From NCBI GenBank assembly GCA_046347945.1, contig JAXMFB010000023.1, positions 1 to 64,000 on the forward strand: a stretch of DNA of 64,000 nt. Reading direction: 5' to 3'. Within the stretch, counting starts at the first letter, position 1. Each line of letters opens with the position of its first letter. The notes under the pieces were generated by a model. That model was not told the origin of the DNA. It worked only from the letters and a program-made list of their open reading frames with translations, and ran no database searches. Made by a program: the position numbers and the translations under genes. The stretch is from Zeimonas sp046347945. Lineage in GTDB: Bacteria > Pseudomonadota > Gammaproteobacteria > Burkholderiales > Burkholderiaceae_E. This document shows positions 41,929 through 50,455 of the stretch, piece by piece.

Positions 41929-43217
41929 CGCCCGGACCCGCGGCCGATCGCGCGATGGCCGATGTCGTGCCGGTATTGCATGCCTTCGAAGCGGATCGCG
42001 TCGATCGCGCGGTACGCGCGCGCCTGCGCCATCTTGACCGAGTCGCCCAGCGCGGTCACGCACAGCACGCGGCCGCCCGCGGTGAGCGTGCGCGCGCCGT
42101 CGGCGGCCGTGCCGGCGTGGAACACCAGGCAGTCGTCGTCGATCACGCTGCCGTTCGCGGGCAGGCCGGAGATCTCGTCGCCCTTTCTCGGAGAATCGGG
42201 GTAGCCGCCCGCGGCGAGCACCACGCCCAGCGCGGTGCGGCGGTCCCATTCGATCGTGGCGGCATCGAGCGTGCCCGACAGCGCGTGCTCGAACACGCCG
42301 ACCAGGTCGCTCTTCACGCGCGCCATGATCGGCTGCGTTTCCGGGTCGCCCATCCGGCAGTTGAACTCGAGCGTGCGCGGATGGCCGCTCGCGTCGATCA
42401 TCAGGCCGGCATAGAGGAAGCCGGTGTACGGGATGCCGTCGGCGGCCATGCCCTCGACCGTGGGCTTGATGATCTCGCGCAGCGCCCGGGCGTGGATCTC
42501 GGGCGTGACCACCGGCGCCGGCGAATAGGCGCCCATGCCGCCGGTGTTGGGCCCCTGGTCGCCGTCGCGAAGCCGCTTGTGGTCCTGGCTGGTGGCCAGC
42601 GGCAGCACGTTGTGCCCGTCGACCATCACCATGAAGCTGGCTTCCTCGCCTTCGAGGAAGTCTTCGATGACGACGCGCGCGCCGGCGTCGCCCATCCGGT
42701 TGTCGACGAGCATCGCGTCGATCGCGGCGTGCGCCTCGTCGAGGCTGGCGGCGACCACCACCCCCTTGCCCGCCGCCAGCCCGTCGGCCTTGACGACGAT
42801 CGGCGCGCCGCGCCGGTCGACGTACGCGTGCGCGGCCGCGGCGTCGGAGAAGGTCTCGTAGTCGGCGGTCGGGATGCGGTGGCGCTTCATGAACGCCTTG
42901 GCGAAGTCCTTCGACGACTCGAGTTGCGCGGCGCGCCGCGTCGGCCCGAAGATGCGCAGCCCCCTCGAGCGGAACAGGTCGACGATGCCGGCCGCCAGCG
43001 GCGCCTCGGGCCCGACGACCGTGAACGCCACCTTCTCGCGCTCGGCGAACGCGGCGAGCGTGCTCAGGTCGGTGATCGGCACGTTCTTCAGGTTGCGCTC
43101 GCGCGCCGTGCCGCCGTTGCCGGGCGCCACGTAGACGACCTGCACGCGCGCCGAGCGCGACAGCCGCCAGGCCAGCGCGTGCTCTCGCCCTCCGGAGCCG
43201 ACGACGAGGATCTTCAT
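41925..43217 (-). CDS. purD: phosphoribosylamine-glycine ligase
   Basis: A 430-residue GAR synthetase of purine biosynthesis. The N domain begins MKILVVGSGGREHALAWRL, and the ATP-grasp domain has PIVVKADGLAAGKGVVVA and LEFNCRMGDPETQ. Full length. Its ATG overlaps the yebC stop (ATGA), and its own stop overlaps the hemF start, so the three are translationally coupled. Confidence 0.95.
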   Translation of the reverse strand: MKILVVGSGGREHALAWRLSRSARVQVVYVAPGNGGTARERNLKNVPITDLSTLAAFAEREKVAFTVVGPEAPLAAGIVDLFRSRGLRIFGPTRRAAQLESSKDFAKAFMKRHRIPTADYETFSDAAAAHAYVDRRGAPIVVKADGLAAGKGVVVAASLDEAHAAIDAMLVDNRMGDAGARVVIEDFLEGEEASFMVMVDGHNVLPLATSQDHKRLRDGDQGPNTGGMGAYSPAPVVTPEIHARALREIIKPTVEGMAADGIPYTGFLYAGLMIDASGHPRTLEFNCRMGDPETQPIMARVKSDLVGVFEHALSGTLDAATIEWDRRTALGVVLAAGGYPDSPRKGDEISGLPANGSVIDDDCLVFHAGTAADGARTLTAGGRVLCVTALGDSVKMAQARAYRAIDAIRFEGMQYRHDIGHRAIGRGSGR

Positions 43218-43948
43218 GTGGCCGTTTCGTCGAACTCGGCGTTGGTGTACACCTGCTGGACGTCGTCGAGATTCTCGAGCGCGTCGAGCAGCTTCTGCAT
43301 CCTCGCGGCGTCGTCGCCGGCGAGCGAGGTTTCGTTCAGCGGCTTCATCGTGATCTCGGCGACGTCGGCCTTCAGGCCCGCCTTCGCGAGGGCGTCCTTC
43401 AGCACGCCGAAGCCGCCGGGCGCGCAGATCACCTCGATGCCGCCTTCCTCGTCGGCGCCGACGTCATCGGCGCCGGCGTCGATCGCGACTTCCATCACCC
43501 TGTCTTCCGGCGTGCCCGGCGCGAACAGGAACTGCCCGCAGTGCCGGAACTGGAACGCGACCGAACCGTCGGTGCCGAGGTTGCCGCCGTTCTTGGAGAA
43601 CGCGTGGCGCACCTCGGCGACGGTGCGGGTGCGGTTGTCGGTGAGGCAGTCGACGATGACGGCAGCCCCGCCGATGCCGTAGCCCTCGTAACGGATCTCT
43701 TCGTAGTTGGCGCCCTCGAGGCCGCCCGCGCCGCGCTGGATCGCGCGCTGGACCGTGTCCTTGGGCATGTTGGCCTCGGAGGCCTTGTCCATCGCCAGGC
43801 GCAGGCGCGGGTTGGCGTTGGGGTCGGCCCCGCCCAGCCTGGCGGCGACGGTGATCTCCTTGATCACGCGCGTGAACAGCTTGCCCCGCTTGGCGTCCTG
43901 GCGCCCCTTGCGGTGCTGGATGTTGGCCCACTTGCTGTGCCCGGCCAT
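43214..43948 (-). CDS. yebC: YebC/PmpR-family transcriptional or translational regulator
   Basis: A 244-residue YebC/TACO1 protein. The signature MAGHSKWANIQHRKGRQDAKR opens the protein (20 of these residues suffice to identify it), and GYGIGGAAVIVDCLTDN and EDRVMEVAIDAGADDV follow. Family members act as DNA-binding regulators and, more recently, as helpers of translation at proline stretches. First gene of the yebC-purD-hemF-nadD-rsfS-rlmH-maf-rng run. Starts upstream of this Met were rejected because the conserved N-terminus begins here. Confidence 0.93.
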   Translation of the reverse strand: MAGHSKWANIQHRKGRQDAKRGKLFTRVIKEITVAARLGGADPNANPRLRLAMDKASEANMPKDTVQRAIQRGAGGLEGANYEEIRYEGYGIGGAAVIVDCLTDNRTRTVAEVRHAFSKNGGNLGTDGSVAFQFRHCGQFLFAPGTPEDRVMEVAIDAGADDVGADEEGGIEVICAPGGFGVLKDALAKAGLKADVAEITMKPLNETSLAGDDAARMQKLLDALENLDDVQQVYTNAEFDETAT

Positions 43949-44039
43949 TGCTTCCTCTCGTGGCGATCGCGCTTGCCGCGCAGGCGCTGCCGTGATCGAA
44001 TACCCGCATCGTCGAACCCGAAATTCTAGCATCGCCGCC

Positions 44040-45557
44040 ATGCCCGAACCCCTGCTGATTGCCCGCAACAACGAGACGGAGTTGCACCTCCTGCCGGCGA
44101 TGGGCAACCGTCACGGCCTGATCACCGGCGCCACCGGCACCGGCAAGACCGTGACGCTGCAGGTGCTATCCGAGCGCTTTTCCTCGATCGGTGTGCCGGT
44201 GTTCGCGGCCGACGTGAAGGGCGACCTCGCCGGCATCTCGCAGCCGGGAACGCTGTCGCCGAAGCTCAAGGAGCGCCTCGACCGTCTCGGCTTCGCGGTG
44301 CCCGATTTCGCCGGCGCGCCGGTCACGCTGTGGGACGTCTACGGCCAGAAGGGGCACCCGCTGCGCGCGACCGTCTCCGACATGGGGCCGCTGCTGTTGT
44401 CCCGGATGCTCGGCCTGAACGATACGCAGGAGGGCGTGCTGCACCTGGTGTTCAAGATCGCCGACGAGCGCGGGCTGCTGCTGCTCGACGCGAAAGACCT
44501 GCGCGCAATGCTTCAGTTCGTCGGCGACAACGCGCGCGAATTCACCACCGAGTACGGCAACGTCTCGAGCGCATCGATCGGCGCGATCCAGCGCGGGCTG
44601 CTCACGCTCGACCAGCAGGGCGCCGACCGCTTCTTCGGCGAGCCGATGCTGAACATCGACGACCTGATGCAGACGGACGCACAGGGCCGCGGCGTCGTCA
44701 ACATCCTGGCGGCCGACCAGCTCCTCAACGCGCCGAAGCTCTACGCGACCTTCCTGCTCTGGCTGATGTCGGAACTGTTCGAGAAGCTGCCGGAAGTCGG
44801 TGATCGCGACAAGCCGCGACTCGTGTTCTTCTTCGACGAGGCGCACCTGCTGTTCAGCGACGCGCCGAAGGCGCTGCTCGACAAGGTCGAGCAACTCGTG
44901 AGGCTGATCCGCTCGAAGGGCGTCGGCGTCTACTTCGTCACGCAGAACCCGATCGACGTGCCCGACACGGTGCTCGGGCAGCTGGGCAACCGCGTCCAGC
45001 ACGCGCTGCGCGCGTTCACCGCGCGCGACCAGAAGGCCGTGCGCGCCACCGCCGAGACGATGCGCGCCAACCCGAAATTCGACACCGAGAAGGCGATCAC
45101 CGAGCTCGGTGTCGGCGAGGCGCTGGTGTCGCTGCTCGACGAGAAGGGCCGTCCCGGCGTGGTCGAGCGAGCGTTCATCGCGCCGCCCGCTTCGCGGATC
45201 GGGCCGATCACCGATGCCGAGCGCGCGGCGCTCGTCCAGCGCTCGGTCGTCGCGGGCACCTACGACAAGCTGCAGGATCGCGAGTCGGCCTATGAGCGGC
45301 TCAAGGGGCGCGCGGCGGGTGGCGCGCAGGGTGGCGCGCAGGGTGGGGGCCAGCCGGCCGGCGCGCCTGCCGAGGGCGGCGGGATCGGCGGCATGCTGAA
45401 GGACGCGCTGGGTGGCGTGATGACCGGCAGCGGCCGCAAGGATTCCGCGATCGAGGCGATGGCCAAGAGCGCGGCGCGCTCGATCGGTTCGTCGCTCGGC
45501 CGCGAGATCATTCGCGGCGTGCTCGGCACGCTGCTGGGCGGCAGTCGGCGGCGCTGA
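44040..45557 (+). CDS. HerA-like ATPase, DUF853 (YjgR) family
   Basis: A 505-residue P-loop ATPase of the DUF853/YjgR group, relatives of the HerA/FtsK translocases. Walker A is GATGTGKTVT (about 29-38) and Walker B is VFFFDEAHLLF (about 262). TQNPIDVPD is a conserved sensor segment. A Gly/Ala/Gln-rich linker (GGAQGGAQGG) near 425-445 precedes a helical C-terminal region ending in GSRRR. No NurA-type nuclease lies nearby. Cellular role unknown. Divergent from yebC across about 90 bases; ATG at 44040. Confidence 0.85.
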   Translation: MPEPLLIARNNETELHLLPAMGNRHGLITGATGTGKTVTLQVLSERFSSIGVPVFAADVKGDLAGISQPGTLSPKLKERLDRLGFAVPDFAGAPVTLWDVYGQKGHPLRATVSDMGPLLLSRMLGLNDTQEGVLHLVFKIADERGLLLLDAKDLRAMLQFVGDNAREFTTEYGNVSSASIGAIQRGLLTLDQQGADRFFGEPMLNIDDLMQTDAQGRGVVNILAADQLLNAPKLYATFLLWLMSELFEKLPEVGDRDKPRLVFFFDEAHLLFSDAPKALLDKVEQLVRLIRSKGVGVYFVTQNPIDVPDTVLGQLGNRVQHALRAFTARDQKAVRATAETMRANPKFDTEKAITELGVGEALVSLLDEKGRPGVVERAFIAPPASRIGPITDAERAALVQRSVVAGTYDKLQDRESAYERLKGRAAGGAQGGAQGGGQPAGAPAEGGGIGGMLKDALGGVMTGSGRKDSAIEAMAKSAARSIGSSLGREIIRGVLGTLLGGSRRR

Positions 45558-45573
45558 TTTCAGGAGTTCGACG

Positions 45574-46353
45574 ATGGACCTCGGCATAGCCGGCAAGTGG
45601 GCGCTCGTCTGCGGCGCCAGCAAGGGGCTCGGATACGGTTGCGCGCTGTCGCTGGCGCGCGAAGGCGTCAACCTGGTGATCAACGCGCGCACGCCGGGGT
45701 CGTTGGCCGAGGCGGCGCAGCGCATCGGCGACGAGTCCGGGGTGACCGTCGTGGCGGTGGCCTGCGACATCACCACTCAGTCCGGCCGAGACGAGGCGCT
45801 GTCGGCCTGCCCGCAGGTCGACATCCTGGTGACCAACGCCGGCGGCCCGCCCCCGGGCGACTTCCGCAAGTTCACCCGCGACGACTGGATCCGCGCGCTC
45901 GATGCGAACATGCTCACGCCGATCGAACTGATCAAGGCGACCGTCGACCCGATGATCGAGCGGCGCTTCGGGCGGATCGTCAACGTCACCTCGGGCGCGG
46001 TGAAGGCGCCGATGCACATCCTCGGCCTGTCCAACGGCGCGCGCTCGGGGCTCACCGGCTTCGTCGCCGGGCTCGCGAGAACGACGGTCGCGCACAACGT
46101 GACGATCAACAACCTGCTGCCCGGCTTCCACGACACCGACCGCGTGCGCAGCGTGATCGGCGCGCAGGCGAAGGCGCAGGGCATCCCCTACGAGGACGCG
46201 ATCCGGCAGCGGATCGCGACGATCCCCGCCGGACGGATCGGAGATCCCTGGGAGTTCGGCCAGGCCTGTGCTTACCTGTGCAGCGCGCAGGCGGGATGGA
46301 TCACCGGGCAAAACCTGCTGATCGACGGCGGCGTGTACCCGGGCACCTTCTGA
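45574..46353 (+). CDS. atypical SDR-fold protein lacking the catalytic Tyr/Lys
   Basis: A 259-residue SDR-fold protein. The nucleotide motif GASKGLG (14-20), NAGG (88-91), catalytic-type Ser140 (NVTS) and the C-terminal GQNLLIDGG are all present. At the place of the canonical YxxxK it reads S153-N-G-A-R157, so both catalytic residues are replaced. The frame is open and well conserved around the site, so this is not a frameshift. Related SDRs with a similar LSNGAR segment exist as I recall, suggesting a distinct subgroup. It follows the HerA-like gene by 16 bases and is convergent with the GntR gene of the sugar-acid operon. Confidence 0.85.
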   Translation: MDLGIAGKWALVCGASKGLGYGCALSLAREGVNLVINARTPGSLAEAAQRIGDESGVTVVAVACDITTQSGRDEALSACPQVDILVTNAGGPPPGDFRKFTRDDWIRALDANMLTPIELIKATVDPMIERRFGRIVNVTSGAVKAPMHILGLSNGARSGLTGFVAGLARTTVAHNVTINNLLPGFHDTDRVRSVIGAQAKAQGIPYEDAIRQRIATIPAGRIGDPWEFGQACAYLCSAQAGWITGQNLLIDGGVYPGTF

Positions 46354-46380
46354 GCGTCTCGGGGGCGCCGCGCGCGCGAG

Positions 46381-47067
46381 TCAGGCGGGCAACTCGCGCG
46401 CCGGCGCCGCGCGATTGCGGCTCGCAGCCAGGTACGAGTCGAGCGTGTCCCGGATGTGCTCGGCGAGCAATTCCTGCGACCGGGCGAGGTCGGCGGTGCG
46501 GATCCTGCGGACGATCCGGGCGTGGTTCGCCTGGCACTCGCCCACGCGCTCGTTCTCCTCGGGAAGGCGCGCGCGCAGCGCGCTGATCTTGTGCGCGACC
46601 AGCTCGTACGAGGCCTGCAGGTAGGGATTGCCGCAGCAGGCGAGCAGGGTCTCGTGGAACGCCTGGTCGAGCTTGGGAAGGGCTTTCAGGTCGTGCGCAG
46701 CGTGGGCATCGGCCATGTCGCGAACGTTGCGATCGAGGCGGGCTAGGAGCTCGGCGCAGTGGCCTCGCATCGCTTCGCCGAGCGCGGCGGTTTCGATGAT
46801 CTCGCGGAACCGGCAGACCTCGGCCACGCCCGCCTCGTCGAGGCTGAACACGTAGGTGCCGCGCTGTGGGTGGATCTCGACCAGCCCCTCGGTCTGCAGG
46901 CGCAGCAGCGCTTCGCGCACTGGCGTCTTGCTGATTCCCATGCGCGCGGCGAGCGAGGCTTCCGAGAGCTGCTCGCCGAACGCGTACTGCCCGTCGACGA
47001 TCGCTTCGCGGATCCGCTCGATCGCGATCTCGGTCAGCGTCTTCGGCCGTTCGACCCGGTTCACCAT
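46381..47067 (-). CDS. GntR-family regulator with FCD domain
   Basis: A 228-residue FadR-subfamily regulator. The N-terminal winged helix (10-75) contains LSEASLAARMGISKTPVREAL, the standard recognition pattern (19 residues from SEASL). The C-terminal FCD domain (95-215) has FHETLL and later His residues that bind a metal and an acidic ligand. Start set at MVNRVERP. It lies 71 bases downstream of the kinase on the same strand, with a TACAAT hexamer (minus strand, 47095-47090) that may be its own -10. It likely controls the sugar-acid operon. Confidence 0.87.
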   Translation of the reverse strand: MVNRVERPKTLTEIAIERIREAIVDGQYAFGEQLSEASLAARMGISKTPVREALLRLQTEGLVEIHPQRGTYVFSLDEAGVAEVCRFREIIETAALGEAMRGHCAELLARLDRNVRDMADAHAAHDLKALPKLDQAFHETLLACCGNPYLQASYELVAHKISALRARLPEENERVGECQANHARIVRRIRTADLARSQELLAEHIRDTLDSYLAASRNRAAPARELPA

Positions 47068-47138
47068 GGCATTGCGCTTCGTTCGCCCGATTGTAACTGC
47101 GGCGCGTCTCGCACTCGGCCGTTGCCGGACACCACGCG

Positions 47139-48059
47139 TCACCCCGACGCGAGGAGCCGGCGCACCGCGTCAGGACGCGGCAGCGGCGCGACCGCGCCGA
47201 ATCCGGTGGTGGAGAGCGCGGCGGCGGCATTCGCGTAGCGCGCCGCGTCCCAGATCGTGTCGCCGGCGGCGATCCGCGCCAGGCACGCGCCGCAGAAGCA
47301 GTCCCCGGCCCCGGTCGCGTCGACCGCGTCGACGCGGTGACCGTCGATGCGCTCGCTTCGCGACCCGTCGCTCACCAGCGCGCCGTCGGCGCCCAGCTTC
47401 AGGAACACCGTCTTTGCCCCCAGCCGATGGCACCAGTCGAGAATCGCTCCCGGGTCGTCCAGTCCGGACAGCGCGCGGGCGTCCTCGAGGCTGGGAAAGA
47501 AGTAGTCGGCCATCGCGGCGGTCGCCGAGATCGTCGCGCGGGCGCGCGCGAGCGGCCACAGCTTCAGCCGCAGGTTCGAGTCGAACGAGACGCGGGCGCC
47601 GGCCGCGCGTGCGGTCTCGAACGCGTGCAGAACGGTGTCGCAGGCGCTGCTGGAGATCGCCTCGCTGATCCCGGAGGCGTGGACGATGCGGGCCTCGCGC
47701 AGCAGCGCGACCGGAAGGTCGTCGGGGCGCATGCGGCTGGCGGCCGAGCCTGCGCGCAGGTAGCTGAACGAATGGCCGCCACGATCGTGGGCGACGAAGT
47801 AGACGGCGGTGTGCGCCTGCGGGTCGAACACGACGGAGCCGGCGTCGACGCCTTCGCGCTGCCACAGGTCGGCGAACATGCGGCCGAACGCGTCGTCGCC
47901 CAGCCGCGTGAAGTACGCGGCGCGCGCGCCCGAGCGCGCCGCCGCGATGATCATGTTCGAGGTGTCGCCGCCGAAGCCCTGCAGGTAGTTCGGCTCGTCG
48001 GGCGACACCCGGTTGAACTCGATCATCGGTTCGCCGATCGCCAGGATGTCAGGCTTCAT
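47139..48059 (-). CDS. kdgK: PfkB-family sugar kinase, 2-keto-3-deoxygluconate kinase-like
   Basis: A 306-residue ribokinase-family kinase. The N-terminal AIGEPMIEFN and GGDTSNMIIAAARSGA resemble KdgK proteins, and the catalytic/anion-hole motif DATGAGDCF (about 255-263) is intact. Expected reaction: 2-keto-3-deoxygluconate plus ATP to KDPG, which the KDPG aldolase two genes upstream would cleave to pyruvate and glyceraldehyde 3-phosphate. The start Met of MKPDILAIG was preferred to an upstream one. Substrate call rests on resemblance plus the adjacent aldolase. Confidence 0.82.
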   Translation of the reverse strand: MKPDILAIGEPMIEFNRVSPDEPNYLQGFGGDTSNMIIAAARSGARAAYFTRLGDDAFGRMFADLWQREGVDAGSVVFDPQAHTAVYFVAHDRGGHSFSYLRAGSAASRMRPDDLPVALLREARIVHASGISEAISSSACDTVLHAFETARAAGARVSFDSNLRLKLWPLARARATISATAAMADYFFPSLEDARALSGLDDPGAILDWCHRLGAKTVFLKLGADGALVSDGSRSERIDGHRVDAVDATGAGDCFCGACLARIAAGDTIWDAARYANAAAALSTTGFGAVAPLPRPDAVRRLLASG

Positions 48060-48114
48060 GGCGTGGGTCCGGCCGGGCTGCACGGGTGTCGGAGCGGGGG
48101 GCGGCGGCGGGCGC

Positions 48115-48765
48115 TCAGATGCGGCCGTATCTGGCCAGGCCCTGTCGCAGCGACTTCGCCTCGACGATCAGCCGGGCCTGCTCGAGCTCGCGCCGGTCGA
48201 TCTCGCGCGCCATCTCGAGCACTTCTGCGCAGCGCGCGCGCGGAACGACCACCACGCCGTCGATGTCGCCGACGATCATGTCGCCAGGATTGACCTCGAT
48301 TCCGCCGCAGACCACCGGCACGTTCGACGCGACGGTGCGGTGGCGGCCGACCGTCGTGCCCGGCGAGACCGAGCGGGCGATGACCGGGAAGTCGTAGTCG
48401 CGGCGGATCTCGGCGAGGTCGCGCACACCGCCGTCGAGCACCGCGCCGGCCATCCCCCGGGCCCACGCGCCGGCGGTCATCAGCCCGCCCCAGACCGCGA
48501 CATCGGCGTCGCCGCCGATCGCGATGACGATGACGCTGCCGGGCGCTGCCTCGTCGATCAGGTCGAGCGCGTGCTGGGGCGGCACCGACTCGGTGGTCGG
48601 CTCCTCCTGGACGGTGACCGCAGGCCCGACGATCCGCCGCTCGTTGATGCGCGGCTTCAGTTCGTGCTCCATGTAGCCACGCCGACCACAGACGCGATCG
48701 ACGGCGTCGGCCACCGAAGCCGTCGCCACCTCGCCGAATCCCTTGACCAGTTCTTCCAGTGTCAT
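48115..48765 (-). CDS. RraA-like protein (HMG/oxaloacetate aldolase family)
   Basis: A 216-residue protein of the RraA/demethylmenaquinone methyltransferase-like fold. The family's phosphate/metal region GAVLDGGVRDLAEI (about 112-125, with the conserved Arg-Asp pair) and GDMIVGDIDGVVVVP are present. Members include 4-hydroxy-4-methyl-2-oxoglutarate/oxaloacetate aldolases and RNase E inhibitors. In this operon an aldolase or decarboxylase step on a sugar-acid intermediate is more likely. ATG at 48765 chosen for its GGAG six bases upstream; a second ATG 12 bases earlier overlaps the aldolase gene. Confidence 0.8.
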   Translation of the reverse strand: MTLEELVKGFGEVATASVADAVDRVCGRRGYMEHELKPRINERRIVGPAVTVQEEPTTESVPPQHALDLIDEAAPGSVIVIAIGGDADVAVWGGLMTAGAWARGMAGAVLDGGVRDLAEIRRDYDFPVIARSVSPGTTVGRHRTVASNVPVVCGGIEVNPGDMIVGDIDGVVVVPRARCAEVLEMAREIDRRELEQARLIVEAKSLRQGLARYGRI

Positions 48766-48766
48766 C

Positions 48767-49426
48767 TCATGCTCCATGCGATGCGTGTTGCAGGTACCCG
48801 CGGGCGCGCTCGATCGCTGCGGCGCGGTCGCCGCGCGCCAGTGCCGCGCGATCGACGAGCTGGCTGCCGGCCCCGACCAGCGCGGCACCGGCCCGCAGGT
48901 ACGCCGCGACCTGCGTGTCGTCGATCCCGCCGGTCGGACACAGCGGCACGCCCGGGAACACCGACGCGAGCGCGGCGACGTGCGCGGGCCCGCCGGTCGA
49001 TGCAGGAAAGATCTTCACGACGTCGGTGCCTTCGTCGAGGGCCGCCGCGACTTCGCCCGGCGTGAATGCGCCCACCATCGCGATGCGGCCGGCTTGCGCG
49101 CACCGCCTCGCCAGGCCGCGCACGAGGTATGGCGAGACGACGAACGAGGCGCCGTGGGCGATGCAGGCATCGGCGCGGCCGAGGTCGGTGACCGTGCCCG
49201 CGCCGACCAGGCTGTCGGGGCGCTCGCGCGCGAGACGCTCGATCAATGCCTCGGCGCCGGGCGTGGTCATCGTGACCTCGAAGACGCGAAAGCCCGCCTC
49301 GTGCAGGCAGTCGACGGCCGCGAGCGTGGTCGCGGCATCGGGCAGGCGCAACACCGGCAGCACGCGCTGCGCGCGCAGCCGCGCGAGCAGCGCCGCGCGC
49401 TCGGTGGGCGCCGTCGACGGATGCAT
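48767..49426 (-). CDS. eda: KDPG/KHG aldolase
   Basis: A 219-residue class I aldolase cleaving 2-keto-3-deoxy-6-phosphogluconate. The Schiff-base lysine is in DVVKIFPAS (about 138-146), the catalytic Glu in FEVTMTTPGA (about 48), and the phosphate site in PTGGI. Length is standard. Its ATG shares one base with the stop of the TRAP binding-protein gene (TGATG). Pairs functionally with the kinase downstream. A 6-phosphogalactonate version (DgoA) is possible. Confidence 0.87.
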   Translation of the reverse strand: MHPSTAPTERAALLARLRAQRVLPVLRLPDAATTLAAVDCLHEAGFRVFEVTMTTPGAEALIERLARERPDSLVGAGTVTDLGRADACIAHGASFVVSPYLVRGLARRCAQAGRIAMVGAFTPGEVAAALDEGTDVVKIFPASTGGPAHVAALASVFPGVPLCPTGGIDDTQVAAYLRAGAALVGAGSQLVDRAALARGDRAAAIERARGYLQHASHGA

Positions 49427-50433
49427 CACTTCCTCGTCGCCTCGATTGCCTTGAACAGGCTGTCGACGTAGTTCTTGCCGATCTCCTGCTCGGCCCACGC
49501 CCGCACCGGCGGCTGCGCCAGCTTGCGGAACTCGCCGACCTGGGCGGGCGTCAGCTCGGTCACCTGCATGCCGACTTTCTCGAGGATCGGCCTGGCGTTG
49601 AGGTCCTGGTCGGCGGTCATCTTGCGATGGATCGCAATCGCCTTCTTCACGCCTTCGTCGACCGCCTTGCGCTCGACCGGCGTCAGCGACTGGTAGAAGC
49701 GCTCGTTGATCAGGTAGCCGTGCACGCTCCAGACGTGGCCGTCGAGCGTGATGTACTTCTGGTGCTGGTAGAGGCTGGCGGCCAGGATGTTGGTCACGCC
49801 GTTCTCCTGCCCGTCGACGACCTTCTGCTGCAGCGCGGTCGGCAGCTCGGCCCACGGGATCGCCGACGGCGACGCGCCGAGCGATTCGACCAGAGCCTTG
49901 TAGACCGGCGAAGGCTGGATGCGGATCTTCATTCCCTTCATGTCGGCCGGCGTATGGATCGGCCGCAGGCTGTTCGTGAAGTGGCGTACTCCGTTGTCGG
50001 CCAGGCCGAGCAGCCGGATGCCCTGCTTCCTGATCATGTCGTCGGAGAACTCCTTCAGCCACGGGCTGTCGTAGACGCGCCAGGCGTGCGCGTGGTCCTG
50101 GTAGAGGAACGGAATCCCGAGGATGCCGATCGGCTTGTGGACCGTGGCGATCGCGCCGTCGTGCGCAACCGCCAGTTCGAGCGTGCCGAGCTTGACCGCC
50201 TCCATCGTCGGCTGGTCCTTGCCGAACTGACCGGCCGGGAAGATCTCGACCTTGATCGAGCCGTTGGTGGCTCGCTCGACGTGCTCCTTGAAGGCGAGCG
50301 CCGCGACGTGCTTGGGCTGGTCGTCCTTGGCGGGCTGGAAGTGCGCGTACTTCAGTACCTTCTGGGCGTGGGCGGCCGGTGCGGCGACCATCAGCATGGC
50401 CGCGAGTGCGGCGAGCAGGAATCGTGGCTTCAT
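49426..50433 (-). CDS. TRAP transporter substrate-binding protein (DctP family)
   Basis: A 335-residue periplasmic binding protein with a signal peptide cleaved after AHA (about residue 23). It has the DctP landmarks FPAGQFGKDQPTMEAVKLGT and MKGMKIRIQPSPVYK with the ligand-binding Arg. Distinct in sequence from the binding protein at 7.4 kb, so the two transporters handle different ligands. By operon content the ligand is probably a sugar acid such as a hexuronate or aldonate. Third gene of the operon. Confidence 0.9.
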   Translation of the reverse strand: MKPRFLLAALAAMLMVAAPAAHAQKVLKYAHFQPAKDDQPKHVAALAFKEHVERATNGSIKVEIFPAGQFGKDQPTMEAVKLGTLELAVAHDGAIATVHKPIGILGIPFLYQDHAHAWRVYDSPWLKEFSDDMIRKQGIRLLGLADNGVRHFTNSLRPIHTPADMKGMKIRIQPSPVYKALVESLGASPSAIPWAELPTALQQKVVDGQENGVTNILAASLYQHQKYITLDGHVWSVHGYLINERFYQSLTPVERKAVDEGVKKAIAIHRKMTADQDLNARPILEKVGMQVTELTPAQVGEFRKLAQPPVRAWAEQEIGKNYVDSLFKAIEATRK

Positions 50434-50455
50434 GACGTCTCCTTGTGGGCGTTGA

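Noticed and set aside
45574..46353. Frameshift as the cause of the missing YxxxK in the SDR
   Set aside because: Sequence before and after the site is collinear with SDRs in one open frame, so the residues are truly replaced.
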